A stretch of DNA of 64,000 nt from Myxocyprinus asiaticus. Its lineage: Eukaryota > Chordata > Actinopteri > Cypriniformes > Catostomidae. The notes under the pieces are model-generated. The model ran no database searches, had not been told where the DNA came from, and saw only the letters and a list, made by a program, of their open reading frames with translations. The DNA is taken from contig NC_059368.1 of NCBI RefSeq assembly GCF_019703515.2, positions 30,416,289 to 30,480,288 on the forward strand, in the 5' to 3' direction. Positions 1-12,793 of the stretch are shown in pieces. The translations under genes and the position numbers were made by a program. Position 1 is the stretch's first letter. Each line of letters opens with the position of its first letter.

Positions 1-262
1 ACCAGCATGTGTACACGTTAATCGGACCATAAATTGCCTCTGCATGGTGCACATGTTCTGAAAGACAGAAGTGATGGGCAATGTGTTTTTAATAGGGCAG
101 TTAATCAATTAAAAATTTTCATCGAATTGATTAAATGATGTGCCGATTAATTAACCAAATTCATTGCATATGAATATTTACTGTGAATGGCCCCTAAATT
201 AATTAAGAATATAATAAAACATTTCTAAATATAACTTATAATACATTTTATATTTCATACCA

Positions 263-273
263 TTCAAATACAT

Positions 274-354
<81 letters not shown>

Positions 355-372
355 AGATGTAATGTATTTGAA
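263..372. repeat. (TA)n-centred palindrome
   Basis: Arms at 263-284 and 351-372 are exact inverted copies (left arm begins ttcaaatacattacatc) around a (TA)n tract. This is probably a small fold-back element with a microsatellite expanded at its centre. Confidence 0.8.
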
Positions 373-435
373 AAAAGCAACAATATTTTTTACTTTTAAA
401 TACACTTTTTGTGTTACCTGAATGCTTTATGTTTC

Positions 436-510
<75 letters not shown>

Positions 511-583
511 GTATAGTGGAAACATAAAGCATTCAGGTGACACAAAAAGTGTATTTAAAAGTAAAAAATGCTGTTGCTTTTTT
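371..583. repeat. Second (TA)n-centred palindrome, possible MITE
   Basis: Inverted arms of about 73 bp (371-443 and 512-583) surround a (TA)n(CA)n core. They differ at only a few positions. The outer part of each arm contains tacttttaaatacac or its complement. No coding content. It abuts the previous palindrome, so the whole 263-583 block can extrude as a double cruciform. Confidence 0.8.
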
Positions 584-2511
584 TCTATATCATTGAACAT
601 AACCCTATTATTGCCCTACTTCTCTTTGTGCTATTTTTAATTGTTGGTCTATGTAATCGTGTGCCAGACGGGCACTTTGGAAAAAGAAGTCCTGCCTGAC
701 AGGTAAAACAGCCAATCACCTTTTAGATACAGATTTCACCTGTCAGTCAACTCGAGAGCGCACATGTGCATTAGCTGAACCAGCCTGAAAAAAGGTTTTT
801 TGTGTGTGTGTGTGAACTGAGCTAAAAAAAAAAACAAACAAACAAAAACAAACAAAAAAAAAAACAATTTTTTATTGTCAGATTGAACTGCTGATTTCAG
901 ATATGTTGAACAGTTTTGGAAATTTCAGTCTTTTCCCATTTAAGTAGATAGGAGCTGTACTTTTATGCCACTTGTTTACATAAAATACAGCTGCCCAGCC
1001 TGCCCAAGAGTGTTTCGAAGATGGCCACCAAGTGAACTGACTTGGCTTGAAAGGGACTTTGTCCCAGCTCTGTGCAGCTGTTCTTGAGCGAAAAAGCACA
1101 TCTGGAAGGCTGAACTGCCTGGTTTCGTTGGTTTGATGAGGCACGTTGCCTGTACAGCTGGAGCTCTGACTGCCCCCTACTGCATCAAGGTGGTACACCA
1201 AACTTGAATTTCTCTGATAGTAAAAACATTCCTTTATACGGAAAGTACATACAGGTTGAGGGCATGATTAATTGCATTATTTTTTATAATTAATTAATCA
1301 CACTAAATTAACAGGTTATATCATCAGCACTAGTTACTAACCCGGAAGACGAACATATCACAAAAAAGGCAGAGCCTAACGACCAGTGAATTTCTCTCAT
1401 GATAAAAAAAAAAAAAAAAAAAAAAAAAAAACTGTCCTTCTAAAAGGTATGAGCAACACGGCCAATGAGAATCAAAGAAGCGGAGCTTAGATAAGAAACA
1501 ATAGAGCTGTCAGTCCATGTTTGTCCAGACTGTGGCCGGAAGAACCCTACAGTCTGAAATCAGACCCTGTGAATCAGAATACACACAGCAATTACCACTC
1601 ACTTACTGACCTTTCCGCCCACTGCGGGTGCTCAAATGGACACACAGGGCTAAAGATGACAGGATAAGTGTTTTAGAGAGCAGAAGAGGGTGAATGAGCA
1701 AAATAGCAGATGATGAAATTAATTAAATAGAAAAAAAAAGGAAAAGAGGAGAGCCGAGCAGAAAGGCAGTGTGGGAGGAGGAACATAAAGAGAGGTGTTA
1801 GATGATGAAAGAAATGTGTGACTAAGCAAGTGAGAGGCAGAGAAAGACAAATAGATTAGTCAAAACTACTGAGAGAGAGAAAGGTAGAGAGAATGAAATA
1901 AATGGAGGAAAGAAAGGGATCGCTCTCAACAGCTGGAATATAAAGCAGAGAGTGCAGCACTGGCTCATATGCCAACAGAAGGTCACAGTCAGTGAGCGTG
2001 CTTACTGTTACTGAACAATGCCATGCAGACAGCACAGACCATGCCAACATCATCCTCAGTCAACCTGAATTTGAATCAAACCACTGCTATAATTCTGCCA
2101 ACCACAGAACCGACAATGCTACATCATATACATTAAACAGGAAGTATTAACTCAAACAGCTCTGCTAATCATGTTCAATCCCTAGAAAGAAGCTAGACCA
2201 GCACTAAACGAGCATAAATATGGCTTTTTCAGCAGGGAAGAAAGACGAATGCTAACAGGACAATGCCAAACAAATCAACAAGATTCAAGGGAACTCACAG
2301 ACTTTACAGCATTAGCTAAATGCATATGAATTGTAAAGCATGAGCCACTGCAGAGATTCCAACCATTTTGTCAGTTGAACTCCTGTGATCTAAATCAGCA
2401 CCTCTTGAGATTTCAAGTAATGTTCAGAACTTACTTTCTTAAAATACTTTCTCATATCCCTGCCGAATATGCAAAGACATCTGTAAGTAAACCATTTTTA
2501 GGTTGATTTGG
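584..2511. other. Intergenic flank, degenerate repeats
   Basis: No supportable gene. 650-780 resembles, in inverted orientation, part of the hAT interior at about 4860-4985, so it is probably a fragment of the same repeat family. A poly(A) run lies near 1407-1431. The purine-rich stretch at 1740-1920 shows nothing recognisable. Confidence 0.5.
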
Positions 2512-3847
2512 GTAGAAACTAGGGATGTTCCGATACCATTTTTTATTATTTTTTTAATTTATTTTGAGAACGAGTACAAGTACCGATACTTCATTTTTGG
2601 TACTCGCCAAAAATATATGATATATTTCGTTGGACTTTTACTTCACTACATTTTGAAGAGAAAATTAATACTTTTACTCCGATAAATTTCTCCAGACACT
2701 TTCGTTACTTTTGCGTCTGAACACCGCAAAAAATAACATAGCTGTAGGTGTAAATTGCATGCAGATCGGCGATAGTGATGTCTGATTCATGAACGAATCA
2801 TTTGAGTCTAATCTTTTACATTTGATTCATTTGAACCGATCAAAAAGTGATCTGAATGATTCGTTTCGCAAATCATGAATCTGAATCAAAATCACAAGTG
2901 AAGCACATGCCAGACAACGTGTTCTGTCTTTTCCACTGGTGAAGACAAGAAACTGCTCATGTAAGTTTAAATCTGATTTTTTTTTATGAATTCATTTGAC
3001 ATGTTTTGGCTTAAACATTATGAAAGCTGGGAAGTTATGATGAAGTTACGTGCTATCAGCATATGAAATTTATCAAATGTGTTTAGGCTACCTTTTATAT
3101 TTAACCAATGTACGACAAAATGTGCATAAATAATTAGGCTACCAGCGCTCACGAAAATTTCTAACAATATTTATTGGTTGATAAAGTGTTCTCTTTGCTT
3201 TTAGCACATTGATGTTCAGGGCTGTAGCTAATAGGGTGAAAGGTGGCAACGATTCTAAGGGCCCACAGGTCCAGGGGGCCCACAACAAATTTGAAAATTT
3301 ATTTTTTAATACAAAATAATACTGACCAATATACAGTCAGGGGGCCCAGAATTTCTTGCTAAGGCCCTGTTCATCATATACAGTATGTTGTTACTAGTGT
3401 GTTCTGGGTGGTTGCTAAGGTACACTATTTCAGTTATATTGTGGTTTAGGTTAAACTGCATTCAAGTCCTTCTGGGAAGTTCGTACTTACAAGGTCAGAA
3501 GTCGTAACTGTGATGTAATGAGTGTTCAAGTGATTTTAGTTGGACAAAATTGGCCTGTTTTGCAATTTTCAATCTTTTTCACTTTCACCAGTAAAAGATA
3601 TGTACATTAGGTGTGTCTTATTTTCATCATTCTTGTGTTGGCCACATACAATTGGCAATGCTATTTTGTTGCACAAGACTGTCACCTCATAGCCTATAGA
3701 CCTTATTCACGCTAGTGCCATCTTTGTACTGCACTGCAGTTTAAAGTGTTCCACAGACAAAACACTGATCAAATATCTGTCCAAGAACATTCAGTATACA
3801 AAGAACTCACGAGTTCAAGAGACCACATGAGTTGTGGATAATCAGAT

Positions 3848-5922
3848 TAGGGCTGCAACTAACGATTATTTTGATAATCGATAAATCTTCAATTAATTCT
3901 ATGATTAATCAGATAAAAAATGAAATTTTATTTCCTGTATTTTATTAAAATATGATCTTTCAAAAAAACTGATATGATTAAGGGTGTAAGGATTTGGTTT
4001 GATTTACTGTACTGTATTCTATACTCTCACAAAACTTTGAACAAAGCCTGAATCGTGAAAAGTTACGTTTGAATTTATTATTATTATTACTTTCAGGACA
4101 TATGCGAAACAGTTCCTTTACTTGTAAAACTTAACAAAAAGTGCTCATCATTAAAGAGTAAAATGATCCATTGGGAATGGAGTGGGACAAAAAAAATCAG
4201 CCCAGCAGAGCGCAATAGTAACATGAGAATAGAAATATTAATAATTCTGCCCAACTGAACAATACATAATTATGTTAGGTACATATGCTTGTACACTGTC
4301 ACTGATTACATACATTTAACTATTTTAATATTTTAGTTTTTAAAATAGTATTTTCACCAATTACATTTTTCTAAACTATTCTTTAAAAAAAAAAAAAAAA
4401 GTGTGTATGCTTATCCAGTAAAACAATGTTTGCCATAGTATATATTTTCTAGTGAAATCAGACATTACATGTGGCATTATCAGGAGGACTTTGAAATATC
4501 AGGACCCTTAGCATTATTATACATTATATTCAGCATTACATACAGTTTAATATAGTACAATCATCTGTAAACCCTGTGCAAATTCACTCTTGCACTGAAA
4601 AGACTCATCCTGGTGCTCACTGTATTAAATAATCTTACTAGCAAGTCAGTCCACTGTTGGCCATCTTTGGAACGCTCTCGGGAGGCTATTTCAGTGCAGC
4701 TCCTCTCTACTTGAATGTTGGGACACCGAAAACTCAAAAATGGTCGGTCAAGATTACGATCAAAGAACATATTTCAAATCAGCAATAAAATCTGATAATA
4801 TTGGAATCATAAATTGTGCTTCTTTATCTCATATTACACTAAAACACGCAATTTTCCTGGCTTGTATAGCTAATGCACATGCACGTTATCAAGTTGATTG
4901 ACAGGCAATGTCTGTATCTAAAAGGTGATTGGCTCTTTTACCTGAAAGGTGGGACTACCTTCCTTTCTACATCCGTTGACCATTGGGCACTAGAGCTTCT
5001 TGGTTGGGCATTCCAATTTCTCCCATTCATTTAAATAGAAGTGGCCCGTCTCTGCTAAATAGTCTCTGATTACATGCGCTTACATGAGCAGGAGAAAACA
5101 CTTTAAAATCCGGCACACCTTGATTGCTAAGACTTCAGTCTGATATCCATGAAAGCTGCACAATTGATTATATTGAAACTGAAATCGTGGTATGATGTTG
5201 GACAGTTTAATCAAAATGATTGTGCTCCCTTTCTCCATTGCGATCAGTTTGATTGACACGGATTGGCACGCTTGCTCATTAGAGTTTAACGGAGACTCGC
5301 TTGTCGTAAGAACAAACAGTTTTGCGAAATAAGTGGCTGATTTTGAATTCATAACGTGTTTACATAAAAAAAAAAAAAAAAAACAGAAAATAGCAGTAAA
5401 ATGTAAGTGATGTGCCTGAAAGAAACAAGTCTTGCAAATCAAACAGCACAAGCACTCTGTCAACGCACCTGACGCAGCAACCGCTCCATATTAAACTGTA
5501 TGCTTGTTATGATCTCCTTTGAGGTGTTTAAAAAGTGCTCTCATGTGCTGGACATTTTGGGTCATGCTTTTTCCGCTTCAACTTGTCTCCGCTGTTTTTC
5601 ATGATGCAACGCATTTTTCACTTGGCTGTGAAATGACGTCACTGACAGGGCTTCTCCGTGCTTACTGCAAACAAGGGTGGAGATTTGGCTTGAACTTTGG
5701 GGGGGTTGCAATGTGAAGCATTTACATGTTTCCATTGATCATGGTATAAATATTGGGAGGGCTGTACTTGCTTGTTTTGATTATTGGGGGGGGGGTGGGT
5801 TACCTCCCCCATCACCCCTGGAATCTACGCCCCAGACTGCAATATCCAACTAATGAAATTCGTTGTCGATGATTTCCATTATCAATAACTATCGATTTTA
5901 TTGATTAGCTGTTGCAGCCCTA
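3848..5922. mobile_element. hAT-type element nested in the outer hAT
   Basis: The terminal repeat tagggctgcaac is exact at 3848-3859 and inverted at 5911-5922. The octamer aatcagat is exactly duplicated at 3840-3847 and 5923-5930. No transposase is recognisable in its 2,075 bp. Its subterminal regions are rich in ATCGAT-like motifs. It must be younger than the element at 2520-7836, because it interrupts it. Confidence 0.92.
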
Positions 5923-6298
5923 AATCAGATGTGATCTAGGAGCTTTATACAGCTTTATACCATTTGTGCCATTGAAGAGATGTTAGGTCTATCCCTCATA
6001 GCCTCGTTGTCATTCCCATTAAAAATCAAAGATGGCTTTAATGTGAATAAATTCTATAAACTAGCTAAATTGTTTTTATTTTCTGGCAAGCTTTATTCTT
6101 CATCAATAGCACAGAAAATGCATTCAATCTAAACTGTACAGTCACCAATTTGCTTGATTCTTACCATGCTTCTTAAATTGACATGCCTCCATCTCAGCAT
6201 TCAAAGAAAATCTCACAAGATTTACAACTTTGTGGTGCTGTTCATTTGCACTAATCTTGCATATATGATCATTCTGATGTGACTTGAACCCACCAATA

Positions 6299-6736
6299 AA
6301 GGGATAGTTCACCCAAAAATGAAAAGTCTCTCATCATTTAGTCACCCTTATGCCATTCCATATGTGTATGACTCTCTTTCTTCTGCAGAGCACAAATTAA
6401 GATGTAAGTGAGATGCAAGCAAGATATACAGTGAGTATGAGTTACAGTTTAGTTTGTTCTCACCCAAACCGACTGGATGACTTTAGAGACATTGATTTAA
6501 CCACTAGAGTCTTATGTATAACATTTATGGATTACATATATGCTGCCTTTAGTGCTTTTTGGAGCTTCAAAGCTCTGGACACCATTCACTTCCATTACGA
6601 GGACCTACAGAGCTGAAATATTCTTCTAAAAATCTTTATTTGTGTTCAGCAGAAGAAAGAAAGTCATACACATCTGGGATGGCATGAGGGTGAGTTACTG
6701 ATTAGAGAATTTTTTTTGGGTGAACTATTCCTTTAA
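6299..6736. mobile_element. Fold-back MITE, GGGATAGTTCACCC family
   Basis: Starts aaagggatagttcaccc and ends with the near complement gggtgaactattccttt. The interior is largely self-complementary (the tcttctgcagagcacaaatt half pairs with the aatttgtgttcagcagaag half). Non-coding. At least nine related whole or half copies occur in this window. Short frames within it are by-products of the repeat. Confidence 0.85.
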
Positions 6737-7844
6737 TTCATGTTGCTTACTTTGTTATTTTGCACCAGATGAGTAGCCAATTTACTTGCTAACTGATTGG
6801 TCAGAGCAGTTCTTAAGTTAATTCCTCCTAATATAAACTCCAGCACCGCACCGCCAATCAAATAAGTTGCCATGGGTTTAATTCGCTTTTCCATAATTTA
6901 TGCGATTTACTTGTACTTTTGATACTTAAGTAAATTTTAAATCAGTTACTTTAATACTTTTACTTAAGTATTTTTCTCATGAGCTACTTTTACTTTAGTC
7001 AATTTTTCATGATGATATATTTATTTTTACGTAAGTATGACAAATAGATACTTTATACAACACTGATTAGTAGTAACTTAAAGTGCTGCATAACAGAGCA
7101 TCACAGATGCTAGATACTGCTTAATTATAATACAACTACTACTGATTTATTATTATTATTAGTAGTAGTACTAGTAGTAGTAGTAATAGTAGTATTACAG
7201 TGAATATTACATAATTTACAGTAGTGATATATTTCTGTCATACTTTTTCCCTATAAAATTACCTTTAATTTTGATAGAGCTTTTATTTTGAAGTGTTTCT
7301 GTGTTGTTTTGACCAAGGAGCTCTGACGTTATGACAGCAGATTCCCACTCTGGAAAAGCCGGTCGCTGTGTGACTCAAAGTGTTAAATAAACCGCAAAAG
7401 GCTGCTATTTAATTAAATAAGTATGTACTCTGTATGTGCCTCGCGCTACAACGTGAATGTGCACTCTGTTTACTGTCATCTGCTACAAACAGAGCGTGTG
7501 ATGCTCATGACGGTGTTTTCCCTGTTTGAGCCTTGGAGAAGCTTTAACAGGTATGAGCAGCCGGTGTCAGCACAACACTGTCTTCACACATTCACAAGTG
7601 CTCACATTTGAATAACATGCAAACTATATATTTATCTCATTAAATCGTGGTTTTGCAGTTAAATAATCTCACTAGGACATAACGTGATCTTAATTTGTGG
7701 GCTGAATGTTTACGTAATGACATTCGTAGGTCAGATGGTATTGGTTTTTAGTATCTGAGCATTTTTACGAGCACCAGTACATGAGCGCGGTATCGGACTC
7801 AATACCGATACCAGTATTGGTATCTGGACATCCCTAGTAGAAAC

Positions 7845-8909
7845 GATCCCCCCCCAAGCAACATTACCTCAACCAATGGCGTGAGACTGGGGCAGGATTA
7901 CTTGTTTGTCGGAACATTAGGTGGTAATAGAAGTGTTTGGGAAACCTGACCGAAAACAGTCACTATTTTTTACATATCTGTTTGCCACTGCTAGTGGTGC
8001 CAAAATTACACATTGCAGCTTTAATTATAAATTTTTGAATATAAGATCAGAGTAATGGTTATTTATTTATTTTTACATTTTATGTTACATTTTAAAAATT
8101 ATATTTTTTTTACATCATAATTTAATTTGGCATTGGCATGTCTCACAATCTCAAACATCCCCAATTGTGACATCTTGACCTACTGTAAGGTACCATATCT
8201 TTTTTTTTTTTTTTTTTTTGTGGTAAGGATTTACAGAATCAGTGCTATAATACTCAAACAGTTTCACTATAATAGAATGCAGATTACATACACAATAATA
8301 AAGTACTAGGAGTAGTAGTAACCTAATGTTTAATATTCTAAGTACACAAGGGTTCAGTCTCAAGGGGTGACCGGTGTACTCAGACTCTATTACAAATGTG
8401 AGTTTGACAAAGACACTTCAAATCAAGTTGCTCCAGTGGGGACTGTCACTACAACTAGTGTATTCTTCTACAACTTGAATGAAAAATGTACACAAACTGA
8501 TTACTTTTTTACAATTAACATTACAATTTACATTTTACCCTACACAACCATGAACCTATTTGCCTTCAACTGATAATGGACTGACACATCAGTGCTTCAT
8601 TCTTTGTGTTTATAGGCTGTGTGTGTAGCTGTGTGAATATTTCAGTGGGGATCAGAGCTCCATTCATTAGGCTGGTACAGATGAGGCTGTACATCACTCT
8701 TCCTACAGTCAGAAAAACAGGCCTGTGGCTCCCCGAGCCCTTCATTAATGATTCATCCCGATGAGCTCACGTCTCCTTCAGACAGATTCCACAGAGTGAT
8801 CACTCTCTTTCCCTCAACAGTACCTAGACCATTTTCATTTTGAAAGTTAAAAGCCCAAATAGATATCAAGGTGCTACTGTGTTTCATGCTATTGGTGTAA
8901 AAACTGGGT

Positions 8910-8911
<2 letters not shown>
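7845..8911. other. Intergenic, nothing recognised
   Basis: AT-rich sequence with a poly(T) run near 8201-8219. I see no exon, RNA gene or mobile element that can be supported. Confidence 0.4.

Positions 8912-8981
<70 letters not shown>
8912..8981. repeat. (TA)n microsatellite at a transposon junction
   Basis: About 35 uninterrupted TA units run directly into the left end of the Tc1-like element at 8982. A short TA tract resumes after its right end. TA is the target dinucleotide of Tc1/mariner elements, so the element seems to have landed in the microsatellite. Confidence 0.9.
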
Positions 8982-8984
<3 letters not shown>

Positions 8985-10237
8985 GTGCATCTCAATAAAT
9001 TAGAATGTCATGGAAAAGTTAATTTATTTCAGTAATTCAACTCAAATTGTGAAACTCGTGTATTAAATAAATTCAATGCACACAGACTGAAGTAGTTTAA
9101 GTCTCTGGTTCTTTTAATTGTGATGATTTTGACTCACATTTAACAAAAACCCACCAATTCACTATCTCAAAAAATTAGAATATGGTGACATGCCAATCAG
9201 CTAATCAACTCAAAACACCTGCAAAGGTTTCCTGAGCCTTCAAAATGGTCTCTCAGTTTGGTTCAATAGGCTACACAATCATGGGGAAGACTGCTGATCT
9301 AACAGTTGTCCAGAAGACAATCATTGACACCCTTCACAAGGAAGGTAAGCCACAAACATTCATTGCCAAAGAAGCTGGCTGTTCACAGAGTGCTGTATCC
9401 AAGCATGTTAACAGAAAGTTGAGTGGAAGGTCCTAGAGTCTGGAGGAAGGGTGGAGAAGCTCATAGCCCAAGTTGCTTGAAGTCCAGTGTTAAGTTTCCA
9501 CAGTCTGTGATGATTTGGGGTGCAATGCCATCTGCTGGTGTTGGTCCATTGTGTTTTTTGAAAACCAAAGTCACTGCACCCGTTTACCAAGAAATTTTGG
9601 AGCACTTCATGCTTCCTTCTGCTGACCAGCTTTTTTAAAGATGCTGATTTCATTTTCCAGCAGGATTTGGCACCTGCCCACACTGCCAAAAGCACCAAAA
9701 GTTGGTTAAATGACCATGGTGTTGGTGTGCTTGACTGGCCAGCAAACTCTCCAGACCTGAACCCCATAGAGAATCTATGGGGTATTGTCAAGAGGAAAAT
9801 GAGAAACAAGAGACCAAAAAATGCAGATGAGCTGAAGGCCACTGTCAAAGAAACCTGGGCTTCCATGCCACCTCAGCAGTGCCACAAACTGATCACCTCC
9901 ATGCCACACCGAATTGAGGCAGTAATTAAAGCAAAAGGAGCCCCTACCAAGTATTGAGTACATATACAGTAAATGAACATACTTTCCAGAAGGCCAACAA
10001 TTCACTAAAAATGTTTTTTTTATTGGTCTTATGATGTATTCTAATTTTTTGAGATAGTGAATTGGTGGGTTTTTGTTAAATGTGAGCCAAAATCATCACA
10101 ATTAAAAGAACCAAAGACTTAAACTACTTCAGTCTGTGTGCATTGAATTTATTTAATACACGAGTTTCACAATTTGAGTTAAATTACTGAAATAAATGAA
10201 CTTTTCCACGACATTCTAATTTATTGAGATGCACCTG
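8982..10237 (+). mobile_element. Tc1/mariner element, internally deleted
   Basis: Long inverted ends begin caggtgcatctcaataaa and close with the complement at 10220-10237. Inner repeats containing caccaattcactatctca occur at both ends (about 9150 and 10060). The 1,256-bp element carries a broken transposase on the plus strand. The left flank is TA. The right flank reads TG then TA, so one target dinucleotide has mutated. Confidence 0.92.
9281..9957 (+). pseudogene. Tc1-like transposase, deletion derivative
   Basis: The N-terminal helix-turn-helix part starts at the ATG at 9281 (MGKTADLTVVQ, then GCSQSAVSKHVNRKL). It is joined in another frame to GPRVWRKGGEA near 9430, then MIWGAM, QQDLAPAHT and DWPANSPDLNPIENLWG, ending KGAPTKY at 9957. 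Full-length members have roughly 150 further residues between these parts, including the first catalytic Asp of the DDE triad. Here that block is missing, while the second Asp (QQD) and the Glu (NPIEN) remain. A further frame break lies near 9640. The protein cannot be active. The inverted ends may still be mobilised in trans. Confidence 0.88.
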
Positions 10238-11066
10238 TGTATATATATATTTTGCCACACTTGCCATTAAGAATTTTTTCTGTCCATGACACTGTTTTTC
10301 TTTTATACATATTTCAATTTTTCACATTTTTATAATATGAAACAGAGCTATCTTATGATGTACAGAGCTGTTTGTCCTTTTCTGAATTTTTTTCCTCCCC
10401 TCTTTAGCTTAAAGTACAAAGAGTATTCCACATGTGTCACCACATGGACTTCTGGAGGAAAAAAAGGGAAACTTTACACATCCTAGATGAACTTGCTTTG
10501 ATAAATTTTTGAGGTTAAATGTGCTGTAAGTGGGTTTTTTTTTTTTCATGAAAAAGTATTAAAAAACAAAATCCTACTCCTCATGAAATAAGTGTTCTGA
10601 GATATCTCATTGGTCTCTGTGACAGATGTAGACTTTGTAAGCAGCAAACAAAAATGAGTCCGCAGACACTGACGCTTTTCACCTGTCAATCATTTTGCTT
10701 GTTCTCATAGTGTTGTATTTGAAGTGGATCATTGAGGCTATAATTCATAATGTTTGTCAGTTGAGGGTGATATTGTGCCACTGTTGAATTTGACAGACAC
10801 AGGAACAAACAATGCTGCTCTTTTGCTGGGTTTTGGTCTCAAAATTATCTTTGGAGGGTGGGGTTTTGTAATGAGGGGGCATGGCTAATTCAACGGCTCA
10901 GTCACGTGAAAGCTTCAGAAAGCTTACAGCGGCTTTAAAGTTGTGAGAACAATCAAAACATTTATTTTAGCCTATTTTTAAGATTTATGCAGTTCAATTT
11001 CATAAAAAAAATTCCATCAAATTGAATTGTGTAATTTTTAACAGTTAATAAATAAGTTAATAAAAC

Positions 11067-11106
<40 letters not shown>

Positions 11107-12233
11107 TTTGTTAAACATTACTCAATTAAATTTAATGTTATTTTGCTAGGAGGTTGAAATGCATAAATCTTAATATTATAATATTTTTTTTTTTTGAGTT
11201 AAGGCATGCTTTGATTTGAATTGCGCTTGTCACTTACATTAATATAAATTAGTTTAACATTCTTACAGTTCAATTTCACCCACGTATTATGTTGCAATTC
11301 TGGCCAACTGGCGAGTGACTTAAAAGCACATTTTTATTTTGCCAAAATTTCTCAAAAGAAGTCACTAAACAACAACAACAAAAAGCAGAGTTTGTTGCCT
11401 CCTGCATTTTAAAGCACCAATATTATTTTATGCATTTAGTGGCAATGGACAGCCATCGAAGACAAACAAAGACCTATCTGCTGCAGTTTGCATGTCAAAC
11501 CTTGTGGTTTAGCTGAGTTTAGTTCAGTATGTTGTGTGCTTTGCTGTGATGAGAGACAATATAAAAACATCCATGACCTCATTTTGAATATCAGGAAGTG
11601 ACAGCACAGCACAGATACTTAGATGTGGAGTGTTCATGATGTTCATGGGTATGCCATGCACCACCACTGTTTAAAAAATATATAATACGTCAAAAGCATT
11701 GATACTCACACACCTCAGGAAGCTTTGTGGGATTAAAGAGACACACACACACATATATTCACTCATCCTCTGTCACAAACAACACAAAATCATACAATAA
11801 AGGCATATAAATCATATTCCCATGAGTCACATACCATCATAAGAGTGATCGTAGCAGCAGGCAGGGACGGCGAGATGAGAAACAGAGAGAGTGAGAGAGA
11901 GAGAAAGAGAGAGAGAGAAGAGCTAAAGGCAGAGAACAAGGCTACGTTCACACAGCAGCAGAACACGGTTGTCAGTCCTTTTTGGAGTGCAAAATACAGT
12001 TCTGTTCATACACATTTTGGATTCTACAACCAAATCGATTCCCTTAAATTTTCAGGACTCACAACCAAATTTTTGCTCAGAGTTTTGTTGATGTGTTGTA
12101 TGTCACGTCACTGATATACATATCATACTTGTTACTCTTTGCTGTCAATTACTTATGTTAGGGCTGTCAACCTTTCTCAGGTCATAAAAAATGTCAGAAC
12201 ATAGTGCTATTGTGCAGTTGGAGAGGAACTGTT
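10238..12233. other. Intergenic or downstream of dab1, repeat fragments
   Basis: No gene supported. (TA)n and poly(T) tracts lie near 11069-11110. A stretch near 10850-10940 resembles part of a dispersed repeat (ggggcatggctaattcaacg). A GA-rich run lies near 11880-11920. Confidence 0.4.
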
Positions 12234-12793
12234 AAAGGGAAAGTTCACCCAAATCATGATGATGATTCTCTCATCATTTACTCTTCCTTATGCTGTATTA
12301 AACTCATATCACTTTCTTTCTTTTTCAGAATGAAAAAAAAGGAAAAAAAAAAAAGAGATTTTGCAGGATACTTTATTTGTTTTTGTCCATACAATTTAAG
12401 TCAATGGGGTCCAATGGGGGGGGGGGATAATGTAATAATCAAAACAAGCAAGTACAACCCCCCCCCCCCAAGTAAATGCTTCATGCTTCATATATATATG
12501 AATTTGGACTTAATTTTTGGTCTGTTTCTCACCCAATACAATCACTTCAAAAGACATGGCGTAAACCACTCAAATCCTATGGATTATGTTTATGCTGCCT
12601 TTGTGTCCTTTTAAGAGCTTCAAAGTTTAAGAACCAATTGATTTACATTGTATGGACAAAAACACATCCAATATCCTTCAAAAATCTATGTTTGTGTTCC
12701 ACAAAAGAAAGAAAGTAAAACGAGTTTAAGATGGCATGGGGGTGGTTAAATGATGAGAGAATTATAATTTATGCATGAAATATCCCTTTAAGT
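12234..12793. mobile_element. Fold-back MITE copy, diverged
   Basis: Begins aaagggaaagttcaccc and ends with atcccttta. The inner parts tctctcatcatttact and gatgagagaattata are complementary. Homopolymer runs of G (12417-12427) and C (12460-12470) sit inside. Non-coding. Confidence 0.75.

Larger units (their letters stand above)
2520..7836. mobile_element. hAT-type DNA transposon, non-autonomous (outer)
   Basis: The ends are inverted: tagggatgttccgatacc at 2520-2537 and the complement of tagggatgtccagatacc at 7819-7836. The flanking octamer gtagaaac occurs exactly at 2512-2519 and 7837-7844. An 8-bp target duplication is the hallmark of hAT superfamily insertion. No transposase-like reading frame is visible inside, so the element is non-autonomous or decayed. 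It has been invaded by a second hAT element (3848-5922) and a fold-back MITE (6299-6736). Without these it would be about 2.8 kb. Confidence 0.9.

Noticed and set aside
248..532. Frames rich in Tyr-Ile repeats
   Set aside because: They are translations of (TA)n microsatellites. The same applies near 8753-8995, 48785-49199 and 58019-58237.
878..1201. A 107-residue minus-strand frame
   Set aside because: It overlaps repeat-like sequence with a related inverted copy within the hAT region near 4860-5000. No domain recognised.
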